Part shown: positions 21,948-34,229 of the stretch, one piece after another
Layout: each line of letters opens with the position of its first letter
How positions within the stretch are numbered: position 1 is the first letter of the stretch
Assembly: GCA_002914845.1 (NCBI GenBank)
Contig: JXTC01000002.1
Span: 3,140,370 to 3,204,369, forward strand
Source: Trema orientale
Taxonomy: Eukaryota > Streptophyta > Magnoliopsida > Rosales > Cannabaceae
Direction: 5' to 3'
DNA: 64,000 nt
Notes under the pieces: model-generated
Told to the model about the DNA's origin: nothing
Databases searched by the model: none
What the model saw: only the letters and a program-made list of their open reading frames with translations
Made by a program: the position numbers and the translations under genes

Positions 21948-22525
21948 ATAAATTATTACTAAAATACCTTTTGTTTTGAAAAAATGTGAAAAAAACCTTG
22001 TGTTTTTTAAAATTTAAAATAAGTATATTCTATTTAATGAAAATTATCACAAAAATATCATCTATTTTTAAAAAGTGTGAAAAAAATCTTTGAAATATTA
22101 AAAATTCAAATTAAATACCTTCTATTTAAATTATTATATTATTTGTAATTTTTGACTAGTCAAAGGCTTCAAAATAATTAGTAAAATTAATATTTTACTC
22201 GTATTATATTATTTTAAAAAACACACCACACTTGAAAATAAAGAAAGAGAAAATACATAATATCAAACCTCTTAAAAAAACTCTTCTCTCCATTGTTATG
22301 GCATAAATATAGAAAAAAAAATCTCAAATTTTTGAAAATTTATCAAAGAGAAAGTATTTATTTTGAATTTTATAATATAAGAATTTTTTCATACTCTTTT
22401 AAAATAGAGGATATTTTAGTAATAACTTTCTTTAAATAAAAGGTACTTATTTTGAATTTATAAAAAGTACAAAAACTTTTTCACAATTTTTCGAAACAGT
22501 GAGTATTTTAGTAATAATTACTCTT
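21948..22525. repeat. foldback element, arms about 150 bp
   Basis: The left arm starts AATTATTACTAAAATACC, then TTTAAAATAAGTATATTC and ATTATCACAAAAATATC. The reverse complement of the right arm gives AATTATTACTAAAATACTC, then TTCAAAATAAGTACC and TTATTACTAAAATATCC. The match runs for roughly 150 bp with many substitutions. No coding capacity. Probably an old non-autonomous DNA transposon inserted next to the (ATT)n microsatellite. Confidence 0.7.
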
Positions 22526-24910
22526 ATTTTGGTGTTTTGGGGTGAGGTAGGGAATGACCGTAAAAAGAAAATAACATTGATAAATCATGATTCAAAGATT
22601 TGAATTGAATTTTTTTTTTCCCCTTCCATCGTTACACATTCGCTAAGTTCTTCCTCATTTTAAGTAGTAGTTACGCTTCACACGACCGACCGACATGATT
22701 AGTAATTAATTGTGAATAAGCCGACATGCACGATAACTAGGTACATCAAGCACAAAACAATAGGCACGATTAACAGTATTAGATTGCAAAAAATATTCTC
22801 AAACGAAATTCATATAAGATTTCTATAATATAAATTTGATTTAAAATTTTAAAATTTTAAAAAGTAAAATTAAGTAATTTCTACTTAAAGATAATCGAAG
22901 TTAAAATATTCGTTTACTATGTATATGTTTCTAGAATATTTTTATTTTATGGTTTTATAATAATTTGTGCTTTATAATCTCAAAATTAAAATGGATATCA
23001 AATAAATATTTTTAAGAAGAACATGAAAAATAGTTAAAATAAATTTGGACTAAAATACTAATTGAGGCAAGTTTTATTGGTCCAAGATTCTCTTTTTTTT
23101 TTTTTTTTTTTGGCTCAAAATTTGGTCTAAGATTCTTGAGAGTATGAGTGAGCCTATAGAATGACTAAGAAATAAATCCTAGTTTAGGCCAATTTATGTA
23201 TAAATTTTATAGTAATTTAAACTTAAAAAATTGGACTAAAATAATAACTATTCAGAATAAAATGTCAACAATGTGCATGATTATGGCACTAGAATAATAC
23301 AGGTTCCAAAGTAGTATAAATTAGATAAGAATAGCATAATATCAAAAGAGAACACGACTCAGTAAAATGCCAAATTTAACACATTATTTCATCTTTTACT
23401 ATAATCTAATTGTAAATGAAACATTCACAACTTATAATTATATAAAGATGGAATAGTTAATTTACAATAAGTTGTAGTATTTGTCTATATATCTCAACGG
23501 GAATGATCTATCTCAAATCATAACAATGTCTGACTTTTAGAAACATTATTGAGTTATACAAGAATTAAGGTTAAGTATTGTAACTCAATCTTTTTGTTAT
23601 CACTAATTTAGTACTATGCATTTGAACTTTATACTCGTGTTGGTCGAACTTACTTTCATAACTACTAACTTTTTGACTTACTGAAAGACTAGTTACATTG
23701 TTATATGAACTCAGATATCTTAGAAGATAAGATTTATTAATTAACAAGAACATCTTTCACAAAAAACGAACACCATGCCTTAATTATTACTATTCTAAGT
23801 TCTTTATATTGAAGATAATAATATATAACATGCAATATATAAGGATTTATAAAGACAATTATAATAACTTTAAATAAAGTTAAAGTTACCAAAGGACTTT
23901 ATTTTCAAAAAACTGTATGAGTTTGTCCACATATCACGAACTCCAGCAAAACAAAAACTTTGTTAACCTGATTCGCTTTCAACAAATGTGTACCATACAG
24001 TTTCCTAAAACTTATTCGTTTCATCCATTAGAATGCTTGAGTTTTTACAACCGTCAATTTTCCAGGATATAGCGACAAAAAGTAGCAAGTGAAGTACCAA
24101 CACCTCCACTCTTACAAACTGGAAACATGTATAACTCTTTTCAATTAATGATTTCTAGAACTCGAATATCGAAAAAATTAGAACTAGAAACTAATTGCTA
24201 AAATACTCAAACAAAGCTAGCTGCTAGAGAGAGAATGAATTTGATTATTTGGTAGTTTAAGAACCACTCCTATGGAATACACCAGTTGATAGTTAAGAAA
24301 GTAAAGAATCAAATTGATTTTCTTCCTGTACAAGTTCTATAAATCATGACCTGTTATAGAAAAATAGTTAAGATAAAGTGCTTTTAGTAATTGTGTATGT
24401 TATGGAGCCCTAGTATTGTTTCATCACATCAGAGTCATCACCTCATAATGAGTCTCACTCTAGCTCTTACATAATGAAGGATTTTATTCTGATTACACAA
24501 AAGTGTTTGTACATAGCACGTCTTGTAGCTCCTAGGTTACTAGAGGAAAACAATGGAACTTAGGACAAACATGTGCATTTTTTTAATTATCAAATTTACT
24601 TTTTGAGCAATATAAATTCAATAAATTGATTCTAAGTTCTAACTTGAATTGTACAAGTCACGGAATGAAAAGGGGAGTTGCAATGGTGTTATTTAAGTTA
24701 AAAGTTTAGCTTTATATAATTTGATGGAATCACTTTTTTGACAAAAAACAACATTGAAATGTGGCACATTTCTAGGCTCACATCTGACTTAGCGGCTGAA
24801 GGGAAGTCTATTTTTACCATTCCTCAAAAAAAAAAAAAAAAAGAAACGAAAAAAAAAAGGTGAAGTGGACTTCCATTTTATAGGGAAAGAGGAAACCCAT
24901 TATTTTAGCA
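22526..24910. other. intergenic, no gene seen
   Basis: About 2.4 kb of AT-rich sequence with simple runs (T-rich at 23092-23112, A-rich at 24823-24860). No conserved protein frame or RNA gene recognised. Confidence 0.4.
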
Positions 24911-24916
24911 TCAAAC

Positions 24917-26640
24917 ATGGACTCAACTAAATCCAATCCCCTCATTTTCTCAACCCGAGTAATCTCTTGGAAGCAAGGGCTTTTTTCGGCTGGAGGACTT
25001 GAGGTGTTAATTAAAGCCGTGCTTCAAGCAATACCAACCTATTTTATGAGTATCTTTCGGGCTTTAAGCAATACCAACCTATATTATGAGTATCTTTTGT
25101 ATTCCTGAAACTCTTTGTAGTGATATCTAGTCCCTTTTCTCATCCTTTCGGCGAAGTTCAAATAATGGAGCTAGAAAAGTAGCTTGGATTAAATGATAGA
25201 CAATTTGCAAACCGAAAAGTATGGGTGGTCTTGGCTTCCGAGACACTGGGATGTTTAATCAAGCTTTATTAGCTAAACAAGCTTAGAGAATTCTTAATAA
25301 CCCAGATTCTCTTGCTGCGAAGGTCCTCGAAGGGAAATATTTTTCGAATAACTCCTTTTTGGATTCAGGTGACAAGAATGGGAGTTCTTAGTTCTGGAAA
25401 AGCATTTTATGGGGAAAATCTCTCTTGTAAAAAGGACTTAGGTGGAGAGTGGGAAATGGTGCTTCGATTAAGGTCTTCAAGGATCCTTGGCTAAATAGAC
25501 CATCTATTTTCTGGCCTATCTTTGTACCATTCGATGAAGATTTGTGGGTAAAGGACTTGAATTATATCCGGGTTATTGGAACTCAGTGTTGATCAATCAA
25601 CATTTCCTCCCTAATGATGTGGTAGCTATTCTTTATGTCCTTCTCAGTTTGTCTAATGTCCCAGATAAGTTGTTTTGGCATTATGAGAAGTCGAAGAAAT
25701 ACTCTGTTAAGTCTAGTTACCGAACAACCCTTTATGCTTCATTGGAAGCCAATGACTCCGGCTGTGGAAAATTGAGGAAATGGTAGACTCATTTGTGAAT
25801 TATCAAATTCTCCCCAAAGTCAAGATATTTATGTGACGTTTATTCCATGGTGGTCTCCCAGTTACTATCAATCTCATTCATCATCATATAATGGTGGAAC
25901 CGTTATGTTATTTGTGGAAGAAAGAGACTAAAATTCTATCTCATTATTTCTTTAGTGTAGGCATCTTGCACGCCTCTGGACTTTTCTTGGTTGTTAGAAT
26001 CTTATATGCAATTGTAATACAACCTTGGTCGAGGATGTTTCTTTTTTTTTTAAAAAAAAAAAATTTCAGACCCAATCAAAGCCATACTTTGAACTAAGTT
26101 GTATCATACTATGGTCCATTTGGAATCGAAGGAATGTTTATTTCCATGATGGCTATCTACGTGATGCTTTGGAGTTAATAGATTTTGCTCAGATGTTCCT
26201 TGGTGAGTTTCAGAATTCTAAGTATGCTGGTGCGTAACCCACTATCCTACTCATGGTCTCGTCCTTCTAACAACTTGAAGCTCAATACAAATGCTACTGT
26301 TTGGTCCGGGGTTCGGAGTTTTGGTTGTGGTGGGGTGATTCATGAGTCTTTTGGTTTGGTTCTTGCCTGTTCGTCTTGTTTTCTTCCTAGTTTGGATGAT
26401 ATTGAAATTTGTGAATTCTTGGCTCTGAGAGAAGGAATTAAGCTGACTATAGACTTTGGTTGTATCCTGGATGAGATCGAGTCTGATTCCTTTGCTGCTG
26501 TCAATATTATTTTGAAGCATAAGCCTTGTTCTGTTGTCGCTTCTTTAATTAGTAATATTTTTGTTTTTATTTCTTCTGTTGGCTATGGTATGTGTTGTCA
26601 TGTTTCCCATCAAGAAATATGGTGGTCCATGAACTGACTC
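24917..26640 (+). pseudogene. decayed non-LTR retrotransposon (LINE) ORF2: reverse transcriptase tail plus RNase H
   Basis: Several short frames, separated by stops and shifts, match in order the C-terminal half of plant LINE ORF2 polyproteins. At 24950-25090 is the segment [20 protein letters not shown]. At 25215-25310 come MGGLGFRDTGMFNQALLAKQ-type residues. At 25400-25500 is the WRVGNGASIKVFKDPWLN-like segment, and at 25540-25790 a stretch with FWHYEKSKKYSVKSSY. At 26270-26640 is an RNase H-like domain (LKLNTNATVWSG, FGCGGVIHESFG, ALREGIKLTIDFG, EIESDSFAAV). The upstream endonuclease and RT core are missing, so the copy is 5'-truncated. A T/A-rich end lies near 26740-26757. Not functional. 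Confidence 0.85.
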
Positions 26641-27294
26641 AATTTGTAATTCTTTCTAAATGTGATAGAATATAGGGTGACTCTTGTCCATATTTTATCT
26701 CTCGTTATGTAATTATCGATCTTCAGCTGTAATGAATCCTATTTTCTTTCCAAAAAAATGAACTCATTTATAAATTTTATCAAAAGTAACCCTTATTTTT
26801 ATGTCACCTATCTAACTTTATCTAAATAGATTATAATATCCTAAATTTCCTTGTGACACATGCTCCTCACATGGTTATAAGAGCTAATAATAGTTAATTC
26901 CGCAACATTTAATATTTGTGTTACATTTGTATGTTGTTTTCATCATTTAAATCGTTAATTTATTATTGTTATTAACTTTCACTTGTAAATTATTTTTTAT
27001 TTAATTTAGAAAAGTAATCTACGACTTAGTGTTTAGCACACTTTTTATTATACATTTATATATATATAAGAACTTGATTATATTTTGTGAGGTAAAGCTA
27101 AAATGCCAATTCTTGTAATATTAAAGGAATTATAATCAAATGAACATAATGGTGATTATACGTTGAGCAAAGTGCATTTTACGAACAAGAAAACTTAGAA
27201 AGCTCGAAATCGAGGTAAATAACGTTGTTCTTGTAATGTAAGAATTATATATTTATGTGAATTTACGGAATCCTTACATTATATAGATATATAT
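26641..27294. other. LINE 3' tail and AT-rich intergenic sequence
   Basis: The first 120 bases continue the LINE 3' untranslated part. The rest is AT-rich sequence without a recognisable feature. Confidence 0.35.
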
Positions 27295-27537
27295 GGTTCC
27301 CAATCTAGTAGGTATTTTTTTACCTATCCATAGGTATTTTTTTTTAGCCGTTGGATCAATGATCTAACGGTTATCATAATTTGAGTAGTTGGAAAAATGA
27401 TAATAAAAATAAAGACTCATTATTTAAATGATTTTTTCTCTCCTCCTTCTACCATGAAAAGACGTGCATAACCAATTTTAATTGGCCAAACGACACCTAT
27501 AGATAGGTTAAAAAAAATAACTACTAGAATGGTGCCC
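27295..27537. mobile_element. MITE, family 1 (AGGTATTTTTTT termini), 243 bp
   Basis: The left end GGTTCCCAATCTAGTAGGTA and the reverse complement of the right end GGGCACCATTCTAGTAGTTA agree over about 50 bp, continuing into ACCTATCTATAGGT on both sides. Inside is AGCCGTTGGATCAATGATCT, part of a subterminal hairpin. The flanks are TATATATA on both sides, so the target duplication is within an AT microsatellite. Confidence 0.75.
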
Positions 27538-28008
27538 TATATATATGTTGGACTTACTTGAGAAATATGATAGTTGCAATAGGTCTTGCGAACAAATATG
27601 CACAAGCTACTACGAACAAAATCTGCACAAGTAACAAATAAATGTGAATGGTGGTCGAGACATAGTGAACACTGTCTGTAAGGAAAGATTCCACTCCTCT
27701 CAAACGATATCCGGGTATATCACAAGTTTCATGGTGATCCTTCCTGCAGGATACAATGACCAAACTCATCTAAAAGTGCACTCCCAAAGACGAGTGATGA
27801 ACAACGATCTCATGAAAACATGTCTCTAAGAATAATAGACATTAAGCCACTCTCTACTTTTTTCTCTTACTTGTACACATATTAAGTACAACTTAACTCT
27901 CACTTCTTCTACGTATAAGCCGCTCAATACTTGTTTAAACCTCACTTTTTAATCACATGAGAGAAGCAACACACACACGCACACACGCACACACATATAT
28001 ATATACAT
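27538..28008. other. short intergenic stretch with (CA)n repeat
   Basis: No gene recognised. A CA/CG-rich microsatellite (ACACACACGCACACACGCAC) lies at about 27970-27994 and runs into (AT)n. Confidence 0.4.
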
Positions 28009-28009
28009 C

Positions 28010-28170
28010 GGATCTAGTATAATAGGTATTTTTTTTATTTACTATCAGTAGATACATTAATTTTGACCATTAAATTTCATTCTAATAGATACAAATAAAA
28101 ATGGTATCATTTAAATTACATTGAATCTAACGGTCAAAATTGATGTACCTATCGATAGTGAGTAATATAC
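28010..28170. mobile_element. MITE, family 2, partial
   Basis: Begins GGATCTAGTATAATAGGTATT and contains ATTAATTTTGACCATTAAATT and, inverted, AATCTAACGGTCAAAATTGATG. These correspond to the intact family-2 copy at 28653-28850. Its right terminus is missing, because a family-1 fragment starts at 28171. Confidence 0.6.
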
Positions 28171-28365
28171 ATAGGTATTGTTTTGGCTAATGAAAATTTA
28201 TTATGCATATTTTTTTTATAATAAAAAGTAAGAGAGAAATAGTATTAATAATACACGTCTTTTTATGCACCTCATTATAGCCATTGGATCATCATTAGAT
28301 GATAATCTAACGATCAAAAAAAACCCTACACATACGTAAAAAAAATACTTATTAGATTGGCAATT
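28171..28365. mobile_element. MITE, family 1, left end missing
   Basis: Starts abruptly at ATAGGTATTGTTTTGGCTAA, which is about 25 bp inside the normal family-1 end. It continues with TTATTATGCAT, AGCCATTGGATCATCATTAG and a complete right end (TTATTAGATTGGCAATT). The missing outer terminus coincides with the junction to the family-2 fragment. Confidence 0.65.
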
Positions 28366-28401
28366 ATATATATATATAGTTCCTTATATATCTATATATA
28401 T

Positions 28402-28638
28402 GAGCACCAATCCAGTAGGCATTTTTTTTACTTATCTATAGGTATTATTTTGGCCAATTAAAATTAGTCACACACGACTTTTCATGATAAAAGGAGGAGA
28501 GAAAAAAATATTAAATAATGAGTATTTATTTTTGTTCTTATTTGTTTCAAATACTCAAATTATGGTAGCCGTTGGACCAACGTGACTAAAAAAAATACCT
28601 ATAGATAGGTAAAAAAAATACCTAGTAGATTGGCAACC
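28402..28638. mobile_element. MITE, family 1, complete
   Basis: The left end GAGCACCAATCCAGTAGGCA pairs with the reverse complement of the right end (GGTTGCCAATCTAGTAGGTA). Subterminal TATAGGTATTATTTTGGCC and GGTAGCCGTTGGACCA are family hallmarks. The flanks are (AT)n on both sides. Confidence 0.75.
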
Positions 28639-28652
28639 TATATATATATATA

Positions 28653-28850
28653 GGAAACTAGTACATGAGCCTTTTTTTAATTCACTATAGGTACGTACAT
28701 CAATTTTAATAGTTCAATCTAACAGTTATAAATATAAATGCTATTATTTAATTCACATTAGAACTTGTTCCAATGTAATTAATTATAAATGGTCAAAATT
28801 GATGTTTCCATCGATAGCAAATATAAAAAATACCTATTGTACTAGCTTCC
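28653..28850. mobile_element. MITE, family 2, complete, 198 bp
   Basis: Terminal inverted repeats GGAAACTAGTACA and, reverse complement of the right end, GGAAGCTAGTACA. Internal ACATCAATTTTAATAGTTCA is answered by GGTCAAAATTGATG on the right. Flanked by TATATA on both sides. No coding capacity. Confidence 0.7.
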
Positions 28851-28991
28851 TTATATATAAGATTGCTGCCCACATTAGTTTCCTAATACTTTTAGGATTT
28901 TCCAAATAACTAGAGTGGCCTCACCATAATATAATATTTAATATTTTGGAATTCTTAAATAGAAAATACAATAATTTATATATAATTCTGT

Positions 28992-29714
28992 TATGCATGA
29001 AGTATAAACATGTAGTATATTTATGCCTGATGAGTATTGATGAATAGGATGTGGTGAGTTAGTACCCTAATATGTTATATGGTTCCTTTAGGGACAAAAT
29101 GGTTCCTCCAAGAACACTTTGATAGCTGTGTAGAGAGGATCTCTATTGTACACAAAGGAGATATTTTAGGGCTAGAGACCTTCATATGACGGCTCATGCT
29201 ATGTTATATGTTCTCTGAGTGATTCAATATGCAATTCATGATTTTGTCACGCAATACAATATATATAGGGATCCCAATCATACGTTTATCTGTTCTTTGT
29301 TATGTACACTTTGCATATGCATTCGTTACTTATTGAGTTTTTATACTCATGCATATTCTTACATTGTATTGGATATTTATTGATATTTGAATTTGGAGGA
29401 GTGTTGACTTCCTTACCATAGTTTGTGTATATAAGTATTTTGACGATGTGGCTTTTTGATAAAAGATTTTATATCTATTTTTTAGTATGTATATATTACG
29501 TATGATTGTATGAGAGGCCTACTAAGTTTGTGTGTATATACGTATGTTACACTATATGTATATTATGATTGGAGTTTCATTTATATTCTAAGAAGTTTGA
29601 AAGGTTTTAATTCTACACTATTTTATTAGTCCCAATTCGTGTATCGTCTCTCAATTTTACTAGAAAGTCATAAAATTACTCACACGTATGTTTGTGAAAT
29701 TGTGATATGTTACA
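28992..29714 (+). mobile_element. LTR-like fragment, plus orientation
   Basis: This stretch is a diverged copy of 31631-32395 in the opposite orientation. Shared blocks in order include GTATATTTATGCCTGATGAG, ATGGTTCCTTTAGGGAC, GTACACAAAGGAGATATTTT, GCAATACAATATATATAGGG, ATTCTTACATTG and a final TATGTTACA. Ending in TGTTACA and the run TTACTTATTGAGTTTTTATACT are typical of plant Gypsy-type LTRs. No internal retrotransposon domains lie beside it, so it is a solo or truncated LTR. Confidence 0.6.
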
Positions 29715-31059
29715 TAAATATCCAAATATGCTTTATAAACCATGCCCACTCAACTTTTTCATCAACTTTCTCCACAAATATTTATCGTAATTGAAGTAGT
29801 CATCAAATATGGTGTTTCAATCTTATATAGGATATTTTGAACTTAAGTATTGTCTTTTCAACTGCAGTCAAGTTTTTAATAGTGATGGGGAAGCGAGGGC
29901 AAATGAATTCCAAAAATTTTCATTTAAAAAAGATCTAATTTTGTAAATAATTTATACTTTCTCCCTTAATTGATAATGAACTTTAATAATGTCATTTTAT
30001 ATTTTTGGACGTAAAAACTAGCTTACTATTTGCAGTTACTTAAGCTAATGGATTTTTGAATAGGAAAGTAGAACTGATTTATAGTGTACAATGGTTTACA
30101 ATTTTTTTTTTTCAAAAAAAAAAAAAAACTCACGTTTATTGATAGTTTATACTTTTAATAACAAAGTAAATCTTTCTCCGTAGCCTATGACAGTTTACAT
30201 TTTTCAGGGAAAAAATGTATGTTGATAGATTGAAAGGCAATATAGGCTTTACTCACTTGAAAAGTAGTAATAAATAAAGAAAAATATATAATATAGTATT
30301 TATTTTTAAATACCAATTAAAAGTGGTGTGCAACCCACTTTTAACAAGCAAAACAAAGTAAAGTAGACTATATTTTTTGTAAGATAATCTTAAGAAAAAG
30401 GTCATTTTGAGATAGAACTCAAACCTCAAAGAGCTACGATATTTCTCTTCCTCGTGCCATTGATGAGCTCGAGCCAAGAAATTGGGAAAAATGACATTAT
30501 GAAAAAATTTAATGTATGAAATAACTTTTCAAAAAATTTAATTAGCAAAATGACTTTCTTCCTTTAAAAAAAATGAAAAATTAGTTTAATAAAAATTAGT
30601 TAAGATTAGTGTTAGATTAATAATTAGATTAGTATTGCTGACTTGGAATTAAAAAAAAATTAAAAACTAAATTGGAAAAAAAAACTTATCTTCTCTTTGA
30701 CATCCTCTCTCTCTCTCTTTTCTTCTCCTGAAGCTAAAAAAAAAAGGATTCATTCTCTTCAATCATGCATTGATTCCATTTTCTCAGACAACAACCCATC
30801 TACCCAAAGATCTCACAAAAATTGTGAATTGTCTCAAGTGTCATATTTCATTGCATTACATATAAGGAGAAACAAAAATGAAAAGGTTAGTTAGTTAGAT
30901 CAATTTATTCTTGCTTTTAAGTTATTGTTTATATATTTATTTGGTAATGTAGAAGTATTTTTCATTTAAAACTATAATTTTGTGGAAAATAAATGAGTTT
31001 AGAGATTAAAAAAAATGTTGGAGTAGTCGAACAACAAAGGTTGAGGATGAACTATAATT
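29715..31059. other. intergenic, no gene seen
   Basis: AT-rich sequence with A/T runs (30100-30128) and a CTCTCTCTCTCT tract at about 30705-30720. No credible coding frame. Confidence 0.4.
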
Positions 31060-31084
31060 TATTAACTATATGTAGTTAAAGACG

Positions 31085-31330
31085 ATCGAATGGTCCCTCT
31101 ATTATTACTATAGTCGCTCAAGCATAAAAATAGTCAATGGTTTATGCTTGAGGGGCCTTTAGCGACCTTAAAGGTCGTTCTGTTTTCACTAAGATCGCTC
31201 AAGCATAAACCCGGTTGCTCAGGTTGAACAACCTATCATTCATCTTCAAGGTCACCATGTTATTTATATAGTTGCTCAAGCATAAAAATGGTCTCATTTA
31301 TCTTCAAGGTCGCTCCGACATAAAGAGGGT
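31085..31330. repeat. short repeats around GTCGCTCAAGCATAAA
   Basis: The motif GCTCAAGCATAAA occurs at about 31116, 31197 and 31274 (spacing near 77-80 bp), with a degenerate fourth copy at 31312. One copy is inverted: CTCAAGCATAAA at 31118-31129 faces TTTATGCTTGAG at 31141-31152, a perfect 12-bp stem. Subterminal motifs like this occur in CACTA-type transposons, but no termini were found. Confidence 0.5.
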
Positions 31331-31630
31331 TACTTAATACTACTTGGCTAATATGAAAATTTTTAATAATGTCATTTATTCTAATTATATTTATAATTTA
31401 ATTTTTTAAATACCTGTCTATATTTTCGTAGAAGCAATGGTGAATGGAAGAAGAAGGAAAACGACAGTTGAGAATGGTTTGGAAATAGTTTTACTAAAGG
31501 TTTTATAGTTGACAGGAGTATCAAGTTTCTTGAATTAATGAACAAAATTTACAATAGAGCACATACCGACCAAAGTGTATATAATATTAAGATAACACAT
31601 AAGATCACTAGTGATATTCATAATAAGACT

Positions 31631-32395
31631 GTAACATCCCTGGATCCCACACATATACGTAAAGATATTTGTATAAATATTTAATGAGATCTGGAGATGC
31701 TACTCGACTTAGAACTAATAAAATAATGAAAAATTAAAACTTTTTAAACTTTCTGGAAGAAAAAGGAAAACTCTACTCATAATTATACATAGTCTAATAT
31801 ATACGTATATACATACTCATAAAATGGACCTCTCATATAGTCTCTCATAATATATACAGACAAAACAGATTCAAAATTCTCTCTAAGAAAACCACAGCGT
31901 CAAAATGCTCATATACACAAGCCGCGGTCAGAATGTCGGTGCTCCTCCTCCAAACTCACATATCACCTGTACCTTCTGCAATGTAAGAATATTTATAAGT
32001 ATAAAACTCAGTAAGTGACGTATGTAGATGCAGAATGTATATAATATGAAACAGATAATTATATGATTGAGATTCCTATATATATTGTATTGCCTGATAA
32101 GACCGTGAATTGCATACTGAGCCACTCATAAAACGTATAACATATCATGAGCTATATGGAGGTCTCGAGCCCCAAAAAAATCTCCTCTGTGTACAGCAGA
32201 GGTCCACCCTATATCGCCGTCAGAGTGTTCTCAAAGGAACTATAGTGTCTCCGAAAGGACCAGAGTATTCCCGAAGGAACCAGAGTGTCCTCGAAGGAAC
32301 CATATCATATATTTGGGTGCTGGCTTGCCACACCCTATTCATCAGTACTCATCAAACAATATAAATATACCACGTGTTCATGTCTCATGCAAAGC
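31631..32395 (-). mobile_element. LTR-like fragment, minus orientation
   Basis: On the minus strand this ends in GGGATGTTACA at 31631-31641, a standard plant Gypsy-type LTR 3' end, and contains TACGTCACTTACTGAGTTTT. It is the inverted homologue of 28992-29714. Within it, 32225-32301 holds four ~21-bp tandem units (AGAGTGTCCTCGAAGGAACC). The short open frame at 32110-32364 is only this repeat translated. No gag or pol sequence is adjacent. Confidence 0.6.
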
Positions 32396-34229
32396 TAAAT
32401 GATAAATATGTATGTACACATATCCACAGATTTTATATTAACAAATTCCACAAATTCACAGAAACAAAGAATTTCTTACATTGCAGGTGAGACGTTACTT
32501 ACCTCACTTTCGAGCTTTATCTATTTTCTCATGAAATGCTCTTAGCTTTAGGTACAGTTGACGTGCTCCTATTAATTAGCCAATAACAAACTCTTTTGGT
32601 GACTAAGCATGTGATGCTACTTGAATAAGACTTTAAACTCGGCTTTAAGATTCATAAGTTTCTCATGTAGTTGCAGACATTGAAATAAAAATGGCAAGTG
32701 ACTAGTCTCACAATGAAAATGAAGTCATACTTTAGGTTTCGTTAACAATTATCATGATACTAATTAGTAACAGTATTGAATACAAGATTCTAATCAAATA
32801 TATAACTCTTAAGAAAATAAAATCGGTTGACTAAGAAAAATATGATTTTCAAAGTTTTCAAAGATAAAACATAGATCAACATATTTATAATATCCACGTA
32901 ATTACGACAAATTTAATGCCAAAATTATGCTCGAATCATGAAAATATTTAAGTCAAATATTATAACAAGGTTAGACCTATAAGCCTCATCAAATCACTTT
33001 GTCTATTCAAACTATTAGCATTACGTAACCCATTATTTACATAAGGAAACTAATACATAAACTAATTTAGTAATATATATATCAAATAGCACTTAAACTA
33101 TTTTATCTAGTCTACGCTCATCTGACCCTATTCTCTAACTTATTGTCTAAACCTTACAATCCTTGAAAATTTATATGAATATAGAACAAATCAACAAATG
33201 ACCAAAACTCATAATATCAGGTGCCCTGAAACCTCTCAATTCATTACTAAGACTGTAGTACTTTAATCAATCTATAGATAAATTTAACCAATTCTCACCT
33301 GTTTTAACAAAGTTTTAGTACTTATACATTCTAAGTGGAAAAATAAATATAGTCCATAAGTTTAATCCAAAAACGATAGATCAACTAGAAAATAAAAGAA
33401 AATAATTAGGTACATATTAAGCAAAGAGAGACTCTTCTCTATCTATAGTATTTCATACATGCAGATTTAGTTATATATAGGAGTACTTAACAAAATAGAT
33501 TAATGTACAAAAATCTTTACATGAATAAAATCATAACAGGATGCTATTGAGCACTAGTATTTAAGAAAAGTAATTTACAAATAGATAGAACAATAAATGC
33601 TATTGCACAACTTTTCTTGAACGACACAAGATAGAGCAATTTATATAATCGAGTTATAGTTTATTTAATAGAAGTAAGATGTTAATGGTGAGGGAATGCT
33701 TCGGGTAGTGGGAGAAGATGAATACACCGTATAAGGAGAAGAGAGACTTTATTGATGCGGCTAAGCTACCGACTAAATTAAGTCGGTCATTCTTGTTATT
33801 CTCTTTTTTTAACATTGAAATTAACATATAATGAAGACTAATAAATTTAGGAACTAATATGTGACTAGAATAATCACACATATTCAATAAGCAACTTGAT
33901 TAAGATATTAATGGCATATTTAAAAGCAACATAAAAGACTTAAAACCATCCATTATATCCAATTAATTAATTTAAATAATGTATTTTATTTTTATTTAGA
34001 ATGTCAAATAATCATTTATATTTCACGTAACACACGTCAGACTTGTACCAAGAGCCTACAACGAGCATTCCACTACAAAGTTTCTTAATAGATATCAGTT
34101 AGTAAAAGTAACAAATATTCTAAAGTAAGTACTAAAGCATTATATGCACAAACGACACTAATATAAAATGATATGAATTCATATGTCATTATTGGCTCTG
34201 TAAGTTATGTGAGGAATTGGGTGTCGCTT
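32396..34229. other. intergenic, no gene seen
   Basis: About 1.8 kb of AT-rich sequence. No protein-like frame. The end near 34185-34230 (GGATATCACA) may already belong to the Mutator-like element that follows. Confidence 0.35.

Noticed and set aside
31631..32395. Protein-coding frame at 32110-32364
   Set aside because: It only translates the 21-bp tandem units inside the LTR-like fragment.
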